64,000 nt of DNA. It comes from an uncultured Campylobacter sp. GTDB taxonomy: Bacteria > Campylobacterota > Campylobacteria > Campylobacterales > Campylobacteraceae. The position numbers were made by a program, and so were the translations under genes. The stretch covers positions 85,457-149,456 of the forward strand of contig NZ_CALHGM010000040.1 in the NCBI RefSeq assembly GCF_938030145.1, written 5' to 3'. The notes under the pieces are model-generated. The model had not been told where the DNA came from, searched no databases, and saw only the letters and a program-made list of their open reading frames with translations. Of the stretch, positions 33,355 through 42,712 are shown one piece after another (the first letter of the stretch is position 1; the number at the start of each line of letters is the position of its first letter).

Positions 33355-35436
33355 ATGGAGAAATCTACACAAAACGACGAGCAGGTTTTAGAGGTAAAGA
33401 GTAGAGAATTTACCTCTAAAAAGCTCTTCTGGCTCGTGACGCTGGTCTGCTTCGCGTGGTCGGTCTTTCAGCTTTACATCGCGTATTTTACGCTAAATAC
33501 GAATATCGCGCGCTCAATCCACTTGGCGTTCGCCATTTTTATAATTTTTTCGCTTTTTCCGTTTCGCCCGCGCTCTAAGGCACATTTTTACATCCCGTTT
33601 TACGATTATATTTTATTAATCGTCGGAGTCGCCGCGATCTTGTATCCTGCGATAGAATTTAACGGGCTAGCGCAGCGCCCGGGAAATTATCTAACCAGAG
33701 ATATCGTAGCAGCCTTTATCGGAATTTTCATACTCTTTGAAGCAGGTCGTCGTATGATGGGACCAGCGCTTGGCATTATCGCTTTTACCTTTCTTCTGTA
33801 TTGTTACTTCGGCCCCTATATGCCAGATATCATCGCGCACCGCGGTGCAAGCTTTGAACTACTTGCAGGGCATATGTTTTTAACGACAGAGGGCGTATTC
33901 GGCGTGCCGGTAGGGGTCAGCACCAGCTTCATCTATCTGTTCGTGCTATTCGGTGCGCTTTTGGAGCGAGCCGGAGCGGGACAGTATTTTATAAACGTAG
34001 CGTTTGCGATTTTGGGTCGCTTCCGCGGAGGGCCTGCTAAGGCTAGCGTAATCGCCAGCGGACTAACCGGTATGGTAAGCGGCAGCTCAACCGCAAACGT
34101 CGTGACGGTGGGTACCTTTACGATCCCTCTAATGAAAAAAGCGGGGCTTACCGCCACCAAGGCTGGCGCCATCGAGGTTGCCGCCGGCGTAAACGGGCAG
34201 CTAATGCCGCCTATAATGGGCGCTGCGGCGTTTATCATCGCGGAATTTTTAGGCATGAGCTACACCAATGTAATGATCGCGGCGGTGATCCCCGCCTTTG
34301 TCTGCTACGCGGGGTTATTTTTTATCGTGCATCTGGAAAGCTGCAAGTTGGGACTTCACGGCAGCCGCGATTACGCCAAGGTTTCAAAGCTAAAAATTAT
34401 ATTTAGCGGCATTCATTACATAATACCGATTTTGGTGCTTCTTTTTACTCTATTGATTCTGAAAGAAAGCGCGATCTCTGCAGCATTTAACTCGATTTGC
34501 GTGCTATTTTTAATAATGATCGTACAAGAGCCCGCTAAAAAAACGATATTTGGCGAAAAGGTTGGCAAGTCCGATTTTATCGTCGGTTTTGTCGATATTT
34601 TTTGGGCTATGGTGGGTGCTGCTAAAAACATGGTCACGGTCGCCGTTGCCACCGCGCTAGCGGGCATCATCATCGGCTCGATCTCGCTTACCGGGCTGGG
34701 GCAGGTTCTTTCAGAGCTCGTAGAAGCAGTCGCAGGAAATAGCATAGTATTGATACTTCTGATGACTGCGATAATGAGCCTGATTTTGGGCATGGGACTT
34801 CCTACGACGGCGAATTATATCGTCGTTTCAAGCCTGATTGCGCCAGTGATTTTGATACTAGCGGGCAAAAACGGCTTTTTGATCCCTGCGATCGCAGTGC
34901 ATCTTTTCGTATTTTATTTCGGAATTTTAGCCGATGATACCCCTCCGGTGGGCATCGCCGCATACGCCGCCGCGGGTATCGCAAAGGCAAATCCCGTAAC
35001 TGTGGGACTTCAGGGCTTCGTGTATGATCTGCGTACCGCGGTGCTTCCGTTTGCGTTCTTTTTCAACAACAAGCTGCTTTTGATCCAAAGCATCGGCGAT
35101 CCGATGGATTCAAAGAGCATCGTTTGGATCAGCGATCCACTACAAATCGTGCTGATTTTTGCCACGGCGATCGTGGGTATGTTTGCTTTCAGCTCCTCAC
35201 TTCAGGGCTGGTTCGTAACTAAATGTAACCCGATAGAGCGCCTGCTATTGCTACTAGTAACGCCGCTAATGCTGGTGCCTAATATCTGCGCGAAATTTAT
35301 AGAGTTTATCCCAAGCGAATACGCAAGTTATGGCATCGGCGCTGCGATCTACGCGCTGATATTTGCAAAGCAGTGGCTTTTAAGGCCCAAAGACTCTAGC
35401 GATACTCACGCCGAAAATAACGTGCCTGCGGCGTAA
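33355..35436 (+). CDS. TRAP transporter fused permease (4TM/12TM)
   Basis: The 693-residue protein joins the small (DctQ-like) and large (DctM-like) subunits of a TRAP transporter, as usual for TAXI systems. It is almost wholly hydrophobic, with LTGMVSGSSTANVVTVGTFTIPLMKK and ILGMGLPTTANYIVVSSLIAP as the two pseudo-symmetric substrate/Na+ motifs. I start it at the ATG; a TTG one codon earlier is also possible. The gene ends the operon with its binding protein and is followed by a long gap. Confidence 0.93.
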   Translation: MEKSTQNDEQVLEVKSREFTSKKLFWLVTLVCFAWSVFQLYIAYFTLNTNIARSIHLAFAIFIIFSLFPFRPRSKAHFYIPFYDYILLIVGVAAILYPAIEFNGLAQRPGNYLTRDIVAAFIGIFILFEAGRRMMGPALGIIAFTFLLYCYFGPYMPDIIAHRGASFELLAGHMFLTTEGVFGVPVGVSTSFIYLFVLFGALLERAGAGQYFINVAFAILGRFRGGPAKASVIASGLTGMVSGSSTANVVTVGTFTIPLMKKAGLTATKAGAIEVAAGVNGQLMPPIMGAAAFIIAEFLGMSYTNVMIAAVIPAFVCYAGLFFIVHLESCKLGLHGSRDYAKVSKLKIIFSGIHYIIPILVLLFTLLILKESAISAAFNSICVLFLIMIVQEPAKKTIFGEKVGKSDFIVGFVDIFWAMVGAAKNMVTVAVATALAGIIIGSISLTGLGQVLSELVEAVAGNSIVLILLMTAIMSLILGMGLPTTANYIVVSSLIAPVILILAGKNGFLIPAIAVHLFVFYFGILADDTPPVGIAAYAAAGIAKANPVTVGLQGFVYDLRTAVLPFAFFFNNKLLLIQSIGDPMDSKSIVWISDPLQIVLIFATAIVGMFAFSSSLQGWFVTKCNPIERLLLLLVTPLMLVPNICAKFIEFIPSEYASYGIGAAIYALIFAKQWLLRPKDSSDTHAENNVPAA

Positions 35437-36677
35437 ATCCAAATTTGATCTCGCTAAATTTTAGGATAACTTTGCGGGGTCTTATTAAATTTTACCCTTT
35501 TGCGCCTAGATTTAAATTAAGATCAGATCTTTTCTTTAAATTTAATCTCAGCAGATTTACGACATGGCGGCAACTTGAGTTTAAATTTAGTGCAAACTCG
35601 GTTTCAATTTATCTAGTGTAGCACGCCAGTACACATGCGGCATCATGCATGGGCGAGCGCAGTAAATACGGCATGCGAACCTTTCGTAGTAACTTTTAAC
35701 ATATTGTACGGAATACGGCAGGTAACGTACGCAGTACAATCAATCTCGCTAGCAATGAAATTTATTTAACCTACATTGATGCACAACATAATGCACCGCA
35801 AAGCTTCACCGCTCTCATAAGATTCTAAATTTCAAATGCTCTGCTGTGCGGCGACGACTTAAATTTCAGGGCGAGGCGCAGCATGCAGATCTAATAAAAT
35901 CTTGCGGCGGTGCATGACGCTGTGTGCGGCAGTGTAAGATTTACGAGCGAGCACGGAGAGTAAAATTTTAATCTTGCGGCAATCAATCGGCGCGGGGCGC
36001 ATACACGAAGTGCAATTAAAATTTTATAAGCAAACGACGATGCGTAGTCTTGCAAAATCTTTCACGGCGCGCGTCGCGAAGGCTCGTAAAATTTAATCCA
36101 GCGACGCGCAATTAATCGCGATGCTGTAAATTTAACTTGCGCCTGCATAAACTACGCATGCGGGCGTGAAATTTCACGGCGGGTGAGCATATGAAATTTT
36201 AAATTTCATGGCAAGGCGTGCGAACGGCTCGACTTAAATCTCTCGTGTAATTTTTGCATGAAATTTAGCGAGTTAGATTTTAAGTGTGAGATTTCAAAGG
36301 CTAAACTCGCGCAAGTTTTGCGCCAAATTTTTGCATAAAACTTTGCATAGAATTTAACAAAATTTGTGCAATTTCTATGTTGATTTTGCACTAAATTTAA
36401 TGAAATTTCACATAAAATTTAATAAAATTACGCGGACTGAGCTCGATGCGCGAAAGCTCGATCAGCCAAAACCTAGCGCACTAAAACTGGGGCGCTATAA
36501 ATTCATTAAAGCTTACGAGCAAGATTTAGCGTCATCGAAACTCAAAGATAAGATTTATTGCTATCAAAGCTTGAGAAAAAAATTGCCGCCGCCAAAGCTC
36601 GCAGGCAAGCTTTACTGCCATGGTGCAAAATCCAGGCTTTGGTTTTAAACGCTGAAATAAAATTTAAAGGAGAGAAA
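35437..36677. other. Long gene-poor stretch
   Basis: Over 1.2 kb there is no frame that I can support. A 94-codon frame at 36364-36648 lacks a ribosome-binding site and known motifs. The sequence is a mosaic of AAATTT words with GCATGC-like and GTGCGGC-like words, and could be decayed coding DNA. No RNA gene was recognised. Confidence 0.4.
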
Positions 36678-36917
36678 ATGCAAAGTTTCAAATGGCAAAT
36701 TTCAAAGCGGCTCAAGCAGGTGATGCGCGAGCGAGATATCGATAATCTCACGCTCGTGCGGCGCACGGACGAGCTGTATTCGCGCTCGCACCCGGGCCAT
36801 GACGAGGATATGCGCGCCGAAGTTTACACCGTCTTGGACGAATACGCGCCCAACGTCGATATTGAAATTTTTGATCTAGTCTGCAAGGTTCTAGACATCA
36901 AAATCGAGCTAGGATAG
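36678..36917 (+). CDS. Small hypothetical protein, 79 aa
   Basis: A 79-residue charged protein starts MQSFKWQISKRLKQVMRERD, with AAAGGAG 6 nt before its ATG. The N-terminal helix is basic and the C-terminal half is acidic (YAPNVDIEIFDLVCKVLDIK). An HTH-type fold is conceivable, but no motif proves it. The start was chosen for its strong ribosome-binding site; an upstream ATG at 36558 has none. The gene is isolated in a gene-poor region. Confidence 0.55.
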   Translation: MQSFKWQISKRLKQVMRERDIDNLTLVRRTDELYSRSHPGHDEDMRAEVYTVLDEYAPNVDIEIFDLVCKVLDIKIELG

Positions 36918-37799
36918 GGCTTCGCGCGGGATTTGCCTGCGCTTTTTTACTCGGAGGGCGGCGCTAAATCGGTTTTTGAAATTTTATTTAATTTGGCTTT
37001 GCACTGCGACGCTGATCGTACTGCGAGCCGCGACCGATCTTGGCCTTTAAAATACGCAGCGCATGGCATTCGCGCCGCACTTGTCATTTGCTACACGTGG
37101 ATTTCGAGCCGGCTAAAACGAGCCGTCGCTCATACGACCGCGCCCGCCGCAAAATTTGCTAGCGGCGTGTCTTACGCGGCATTAAATTTTAACGATGCCG
37201 TAAAATTTAGTAGTGACGGCACCCATATCCGCGAGACGCGGATCGTGAAATTTAAACTCGAGCGGCGCGAACTTCGTAATTTAAGCACTCGCTTGCCCGT
37301 TCTTTAAAATTAAGCGCGCTTGTTTATTCGCCGAAATTTAACTCAAATTTAAACGCTCTCTCGCAGGAATTTTAAAATTTACCGCACGATTGCATCAGCT
37401 CGCACAGCTTCCACACGACTCATACTACCCAATGTGCGCCTGGCTACTCCACGCGATGTGTTTTTGCGCCGTGAAGTCGAGAGCAGAGTTCGGCGCAGAA
37501 TTGTGTATAAAATTTCATTCACGCAGCTGGCTCGCAGATGGCTTAACTGGCAGCTCCAAATTTTAAACTCCGATCAAAATTTATTCTAACCGCTTAAAAT
37601 TTTAAATTCCAATCAAAATTCACTCAAGCGGCGACAAATTAGCGATTAAAATTTGAAATTTTAGAAGTGAAATCTCGCTCCTGCTTGCGATCAAAATTTT
37701 AAATTTTGCTGCAAAATTTCGCCCAAAATCCGCAAGATTAATATCTATTTTAACTGCAAAGTGCTAAATTTAGCGCTAAATTTTAATCCGAGGTAAGCT
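36918..37799. other. Gene-poor stretch before lrgA
   Basis: The 880-bp region contains a 124-codon frame (36933-37307) without a ribosome-binding site or recognisable composition, which I reject. From 37310 onward it is dense in TTTTAAAATTT and TCAAAATTT words. No RNA gene or clear promoter was recognised. GAGGTAAG precedes the lrgA start. Confidence 0.4.
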
Positions 37800-38258
37800 T
37801 TGAACTACTTAATCCAATTTAGTGTGATTTTAGGAATATCTTTTGTTGCGGAGATTTTGGCGGCGCTCGTGCCTGTGCCGATCCCCGCTAGCATCTATGG
37901 GCTAGTCATTATGCTTTTAGCCCTGATCTTCAAACTCATCAAAGTATCGCAGATCAGAGAAACCGTGTCGTTTTTTATGCAGATTATGCCTGTGATCTTC
38001 ATCCCGGCGGGCGCTGCGATCATCATCGCAGGCGACGCGCTACGCCAGCATCTTTTCGCAATCATCGCGATTACGGCAGTCTCTACAGTAGTAGTCATCG
38101 GTGCAAGTGGCGCGGTAACGCAGATCTTTTATAAAATCGCCCTCGCCCGCGTTAAGCGCAGACTCTACGCAGCCGTGCACGAACAAGACGGCGTGAATAC
38201 AAAGGGCGTGGATGCGAAGTTGGAGCGCGAAATTCTATCCGGAGACGACAAAAAATGA
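37800..38258 (+). CDS. lrgA: CidA/LrgA-family holin-like protein
   Basis: The 152-residue protein has four membrane segments and the family motif PVPIPASIYGLVIMLLAL, with MPVIFIPAGAAI next. The extra C-terminal tail is charged. LrgA/CidA proteins act with LrgB and influence murein hydrolase activity, cell lysis, and in some bacteria pyruvate uptake. The start is TTG, supported by GAGGTAAG. The stop overlaps lrgB by ATGA. Confidence 0.87.
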   Translation: MNYLIQFSVILGISFVAEILAALVPVPIPASIYGLVIMLLALIFKLIKVSQIRETVSFFMQIMPVIFIPAGAAIIIAGDALRQHLFAIIAITAVSTVVVIGASGAVTQIFYKIALARVKRRLYAAVHEQDGVNTKGVDAKLEREILSGDDKK

Positions 38259-38947
38259 GGGAAATTTTAATGAACTCCGCTTTTTTCGGCGTATTTTTGT
38301 GCCTAGGCTCGTTTGAGCTGGGACTTTATCTGAAAAAGCGCTTTAAGCTAACTATTTTCAACCCACTTCTAATCGGTATCGTGCTTACCGTCTGCGTGCT
38401 TTTACTCTTTAAAATTCCATACGAAAAATTTAACGCGAGCGCCTCGCACATTAGCTTTTTCTTAACGCCGATTACCGTCTGTCTAGCTGTGCCGCTATAC
38501 GAGCAGCTGGCGCTTTTGCGAAGTAATTTTTTAGCTATTTTTGCAGGACTGATTTCGGGTATGATCGCAGGGCTAGGCAGCATCTACGCGATGTCGGTGA
38601 TATTTGGGCTAAATCACACAATGTATGTCACGCTACTACCGAAATCCGTCACAGCGCCAATCGGTATGGGTATCAGCGAAAGCTTAGGCGGCATCGTGAC
38701 ACTAACGGTAGCCTGCATCATCGCTACGGGCATCATCGGCAGCGTATTTGGCGAGGCACTACTTAAAATTTTTGGCATCAAAAAGGCGATGGCAAAAGGT
38801 ATCGCCCTAGGCTGCGCGAGCCATGCGATGGGAACGGCGCGCGCCCTTGAGATCGGTGACGTAGAAGGCGCGATGGCGTCTTTAGCAATGGCGGTTACGG
38901 GACTTCTTACCGTCATCGGTGCCGGTATTTTTGCACATTTCATCTAA
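38255..38947 (+). CDS. lrgB: LrgB-family membrane protein
   Basis: The 230-residue multi-TM protein matches LrgB/CidB: LPKSVTAPIGMGISESLGGI and LGCASHAMGTARALEIGDVEGAMASLAMAV-type segments are the diagnostic C-terminal half. It is translationally coupled to lrgA. The downstream cytidylate-kinase-like gene follows after 9 bp, so all three are probably cotranscribed. Confidence 0.9.
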   Translation: MREILMNSAFFGVFLCLGSFELGLYLKKRFKLTIFNPLLIGIVLTVCVLLLFKIPYEKFNASASHISFFLTPITVCLAVPLYEQLALLRSNFLAIFAGLISGMIAGLGSIYAMSVIFGLNHTMYVTLLPKSVTAPIGMGISESLGGIVTLTVACIIATGIIGSVFGEALLKIFGIKKAMAKGIALGCASHAMGTARALEIGDVEGAMASLAMAVTGLLTVIGAGIFAHFI

Positions 38948-38956
38948 GGAGAAAAT

Positions 38957-39523
38957 ATGATAATCTCGATCGCTAGACAAACTGGCGCAGGCGGGCGCGA
39001 AACCGCGCGCAAACTAGCCGAGCGCTTAGGCTACACCTATCTAGCCAAGGCGGATCTGCTCCGCAAAGCAGACGAGCTTGGCTGCTTCGAGCAGATGTAT
39101 GAGTTCTACAACGAAATGCCCGTAAATACGCTACTTCAGGCAATATCGCACAACGAGCTAGCCAATGAGCAGAAGCGCGATCGTATTGTAGCAATCTACG
39201 AAAAGATCGTCTCGGGCGGCAACGTTATAGTGCTTGGGCGCTGCGCGGGGTTTTTCTTGCGCGGACATCCGGATCTGCTGACGGTATTTTTACGCGCGAG
39301 CGATGAGTTTAAGCTCGCTAGATTGGAAAAAGAGGGCCATACCGACGCGCGCGAATATATGGAAAACAGCGATGCAGGCAGGATGAGCTTTCATCAATAC
39401 TACACCAACCAAGTCTGGGGCGCGTCCGCAAACTACAATATCTGCATCGACACGTCGTATTGCGGCATCGATAATGCGGTAAATATCATTGAGTATCTGG
39501 TCAAACATCACATTGAAAAGTGA
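38957..39523 (+). CDS. Cytidylate kinase-like P-loop protein
   Basis: The 188-residue protein belongs to the cytidylate kinase-like group (Cytidylate_kin2 type). The N-terminal ISIARQTGAGGRETARKLAE is the modified P-loop, and VIVLGRCAGFFLR and VFLRASDEFKLARLEKEGHT follow, with LID-like arginines. The substrate is not known; such proteins are common beside transporters and regulators. AAGGAGA lies 6 nt before the ATG. A strong hairpin follows the stop. Confidence 0.8.
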   Translation: MIISIARQTGAGGRETARKLAERLGYTYLAKADLLRKADELGCFEQMYEFYNEMPVNTLLQAISHNELANEQKRDRIVAIYEKIVSGGNVIVLGRCAGFFLRGHPDLLTVFLRASDEFKLARLEKEGHTDAREYMENSDAGRMSFHQYYTNQVWGASANYNICIDTSYCGIDNAVNIIEYLVKHHIEK

Positions 39524-39541
39524 TTTGCGCCTAAGCGCACA

Positions 39542-39579
39542 AAAGTAGAATTCATCTTTAAAAAGATGAATTCTACTTT
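39542..39579 (+). terminator. Perfect 18-bp hairpin after the kinase-like gene
   Basis: The arms AAAGTAGAATTCATCTTT and AAAGATGAATTCTACTTT are perfectly complementary with a 2-base loop. The hairpin lies 18 bp after the stop of the last gene of the lrgAB run. It looks like a terminator, though the trailing T-run is only part of the stem. Confidence 0.6.
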
Positions 39580-39785
39580 ATCTCGCAAACCCACCCTACT
39601 TCTATCGTAATTTAAAATTTACATCTCTTTTTAACTTAAATTTCACTTGTAAATAACGCATTTAGGTGTATTATAAAGCCTCTCGTTCAATGCGACATTA
39701 AATTCTAAACCGCACCTACTCACCAAAAAGTAGTAAAATTTCGCTAAAATTTGATAAAATTTAAATCCAAATTTAAGGAGATAAA

Positions 39786-41180
39786 ATGCAAAGCAAAGCC
39801 CATCCATGCCCAAAATGCGGCGAAAACACGATCTATTTCGACGGCATCTGCCACTCATGCAGCCAAAAGCAGAGGCGGGACGAAATTTTAAACCTAAGCG
39901 CGGACGAAGTGGAGGCGATGATCCTAAAAATCGCGGACCGAATCGATGAGATCGAAAAATGGGATGAGATTTACAACGATTTTTGGGCGCTTTTTAGCCT
40001 ACGTGACATACACGATCCAAGGATCGCGCGAGCCGCCGCGGCGGCGGAGATCTACTGCCCGCCGGAGCTTTACTTCGGCGCGCCTAAGGACGTGAGAGAC
40101 GCGCTCGTCCGCAAGCTCGCCTCGCTGCAGGACAATGCCAAAAACACTCTAAACGACCTACTGTGCGCGCTTGCGTGGCAGGGCGACGAGCAGACGACGC
40201 AGCTTTTTTATGAGCTGTATCAAAACCCAAAGCCGTGGCGCCAAAAGCTCTACGCAGGCACCGAAATTTACGCGCAAATCGGCGGCTGGAGCTTTGACGA
40301 GGCGGGCGAGCGAAAATCGCTCGTTTTTGATAAGTGCCTCTCGGTAGTGCGCGCGAGAGACGGCGCGGAGAAAAACGGCGTTTGCGCGAGCGGGCGCGGA
40401 GATGAAAGCGCGAGTAAAATTTCAAATTTCAAAGGCGGCGCGGACGGCGAAAATTACGAACAAAATGCGCAAAACGGCGCGGATAAAATTTCAAATTTAC
40501 ACGCGGGCGTACAGAGTGCTCGCGCAAGCATGGACGAAGACGCGAGCTTGCAGAATGAGCACGCGAATTTCAAATCAGACGCGCAAAAAGACGCTAGCAG
40601 CAGTTTAAATTTAAGCGAAAATACAAAGGATGCCCGCTGCGAAGGCGCAAACCAAAACGCGGATGAGCCCGTACGTATCGGCAGGCCTACGGGGCAAAAG
40701 TGCGAGTTTTGCGGCTGCGAGATGCTCGATATGCTGCGCCTTAAGGCCGATGAGCCGCGGCTTGCGTTTCTGAATTTAAAGCGCGACGCGATCTTTCGCT
40801 GCTGCCCGACCTGCGTCGGCTCGGTAATGTATTTTTGCAAACGCGGCGCAGACGGCGAGATGGAGCTAAGCTGCGAGGGCGAAGGGATGGAGAAAAGCTA
40901 CTTTTCGCAGCAGGATATGACGCGGCTGAGCGGTATGAAATTTAAGCTAGGCGGCGAAGTATCGCCCTTTTACGGCTGCTTTAGCGAGCTTGATACGACG
41001 GTTGGCGGCTATCCGCAGTGGGTGCAGGACGCCGCGTATCTGAGCTGCCCTAGCTGCGGCGGGACGATGAAGCATCTAGCGCAGATCCCATTCGGCGAGC
41101 TGGTGCAGGGCGAAGGCGTCATATACGTGCAGATCTGCGAGAAATGCGAGATTTTGGGCGGCTGCTTTCAGTGCACGTGA
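39786..41180 (+). CDS. Zinc-ribbon protein of unknown function with internal low-complexity segment
   Basis: The 464-residue protein has an N-terminal zinc ribbon (CPKC at 8-11, CHSC at 22-25) and a helical domain (about 35-190). A low-complexity segment (about 192-296, with repeated KISNF/KISNL words) follows. The C-terminal region contains more cysteine pairs (CEFCGC, CCPTC, CPSC, CEKC) and VGGYPQWVQ. That last motif resembles DUF1963/YwqG-like proteins, so a distant relation is possible. Many of the cysteines probably bind zinc. AAGGAG precedes the ATG. Function is unknown. Confidence 0.7.
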   Translation: MQSKAHPCPKCGENTIYFDGICHSCSQKQRRDEILNLSADEVEAMILKIADRIDEIEKWDEIYNDFWALFSLRDIHDPRIARAAAAAEIYCPPELYFGAPKDVRDALVRKLASLQDNAKNTLNDLLCALAWQGDEQTTQLFYELYQNPKPWRQKLYAGTEIYAQIGGWSFDEAGERKSLVFDKCLSVVRARDGAEKNGVCASGRGDESASKISNFKGGADGENYEQNAQNGADKISNLHAGVQSARASMDEDASLQNEHANFKSDAQKDASSSLNLSENTKDARCEGANQNADEPVRIGRPTGQKCEFCGCEMLDMLRLKADEPRLAFLNLKRDAIFRCCPTCVGSVMYFCKRGADGEMELSCEGEGMEKSYFSQQDMTRLSGMKFKLGGEVSPFYGCFSELDTTVGGYPQWVQDAAYLSCPSCGGTMKHLAQIPFGELVQGEGVIYVQICEKCEILGGCFQCT

Positions 41181-41652
41181 GGGCGTGGGGATTTTAAAAT
41201 TTGCGCCCCGAGCCTGCGCAAAAATCGGCGTCGTACTCTTTAAATTTAATCAAGACGGAGCTTATGGGGCTATTTGGCCTTGGTAAAAAGAATAGGCGCT
41301 AGTCAAATTTATAAGCCATAAAATTTAGCCTCGCCGGCGTTTCGCGCCATAACCAAATTCGGCTAATGAAATTTTATCAAAACAGCTCGCACTGTAACCA
41401 AATATATAAATCTGGCGAGCTTAAATTTTGAAAGTTTCAAATTTTAAATAAGCCTACCGTGCTATATCGGACGTATTCGGCGGCAAACAGAATTTACAAG
41501 CGACGAAATTTAAACAATGCCCGCAACGGTATCCGGCATATCTAGCGATAGTAAAATTTTCATCTCGCACGCAGCCAAATTTATCGCCATAGACCCGTCG
41601 CTAAATTTCACAAACGGCAAAAGCTAAATTCCAAGCGAGAAATTTGCGCCGC
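41181..41652. other. Intergenic with a 12-codon gene-start remnant
   Basis: The region lies between convergent genes. At 41264-41302 a 13-codon frame including the stop reads MGLFGLGKKNRR, with GGAG just ahead. It closely resembles the start of the 352-residue protein at 42713. The rest is AT-word-rich with no gene. Confidence 0.5.
41264..41302 (+). pseudogene. 5' remnant of an MGLFGL-type gene
   Basis: ATG GGG CTA TTT GGC matches the first codons of the gene at 42713 nearly base for base, including a preceding GGAG. The frame then stops after twelve residues. It is best read as a leftover duplicate 5' end; a real 12-residue peptide is possible. Confidence 0.45.
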
Positions 41653-42516
41653 CTACTTACTAAGTGCCTCCGCGACGTGATCCCAGCCGAGCGCTCTAGC
41701 ATAATCAAGCGCAGTTTTGCCGTGGATATTTTTAGCGTTTTTATCCGCACCCTTAGCAAGCAAAAGCTCGAGCCTCGTCAGATTGCCCGCGATCGCCTCG
41801 TAGTGCAGCATAGTGTAGCCCTCATCGTCCGTGCGCGTGATCTCGTCCGGATACCCGCGCAAAAACTCCTCGAAATTTTTCTTCGTATTGACGCTCATCG
41901 GGTGCTCGGTTAAATTTTGCGGATGCTCCTGTTGTTCGTACGCCACCAGCACGACGTCAGGATCGCCGAAATTTAGCCCCCACGCCTCGTCGTGCTCGGC
42001 GCGCTCGCTCTGGCTCATAGCTTTGCGCATCGCCTGCACGCTAAAGCCGCCGTAGGTCTTGCCCTCTATCGCAAACATCCAGTCGCTGATCTGCTCTAGC
42101 GGTACCGAGACTTGCTCGCCGTTTTTGACGTTGCTTAGCACGTTCGGGTCGTTTACGAGCACGCCGCAAACGCGCTCGCCGTCAAAATACACGTCGTTTA
42201 CCCACATATGCTCGACCTCGGTGCTGCCGTTTAGCTCCTGCGAAAAGGCGACCTTGACGCAGGCAAAGCTAAGCGCGGGGACCATGCGGAGGCGCTCCCA
42301 GTACAGCTCGCGCCAGAAGTAGCGAAAGCTCTTTCGCGCCTGTTCGAATGCCTTTAGCATCGCCTCATCTTCGCCGTCCGCGTAAAACACGGGCGCGCCG
42401 TCTGCGCTACCTTTTCCTTCGCAGCCGCCTTCAAGATCGCGTGCGGCGCGCTCGCAGGAGCCTTTGCCCTCGCAGCTCGCGTCATCGCCGCCGAATAGTT
42501 TTTTAAACAGTCCCAT
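41653..42516 (-). CDS. DUF2314 and ankyrin-repeat protein
   Basis: The 287-residue protein starts MGLFKKLFGGDD, a short amphipathic head. A Glu/Gly/Ala-rich segment follows. The DUF2314 domain (about 50-190) includes RYFWRELYWERLRMVPALSF and EHMWVNDVYFDG. The C-terminal ankyrin repeats (about 222-285) have GYTMLHYEAIAGNLTRLELLL and HGKTALDYARALG. It is probably a protein-interaction module. DUF2314 proteins have unknown function. The gene diverges from the 352-residue gene, sharing a 196-bp upstream region. Confidence 0.82.
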   Translation of the reverse strand: MGLFKKLFGGDDASCEGKGSCERAARDLEGGCEGKGSADGAPVFYADGEDEAMLKAFEQARKSFRYFWRELYWERLRMVPALSFACVKVAFSQELNGSTEVEHMWVNDVYFDGERVCGVLVNDPNVLSNVKNGEQVSVPLEQISDWMFAIEGKTYGGFSVQAMRKAMSQSERAEHDEAWGLNFGDPDVVLVAYEQQEHPQNLTEHPMSVNTKKNFEEFLRGYPDEITRTDDEGYTMLHYEAIAGNLTRLELLLAKGADKNAKNIHGKTALDYARALGWDHVAEALSK

Positions 42517-42712
42517 TTGCTCTCCTTAAATTTAGTTGAGATTTGTATTGTATTTTAAATTTACTTTCATTTGCCTGATTAAAATGGCAGTAAAATTTCA
42601 CCTCGCGGACCGTATATCGGAGCGCAGAAGAGCGGGGCGGTTTTACAGCTTGCGCTCCGCGTCTGCAAAAATTAAGCTATAATTGCGTTTAAATTTAATT
42701 AAAGGAGAGATT

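Noticed and set aside
36364..36648. 94-codon frame before the 79-residue gene
   Set aside because: There is no ribosome-binding site and the composition looks like the surrounding AT-word DNA.
36933..37307. 124-codon frame in the gap before lrgA
   Set aside because: There is no ribosome-binding site or recognised motif, and the amino-acid make-up looks unlike a soluble or membrane protein.
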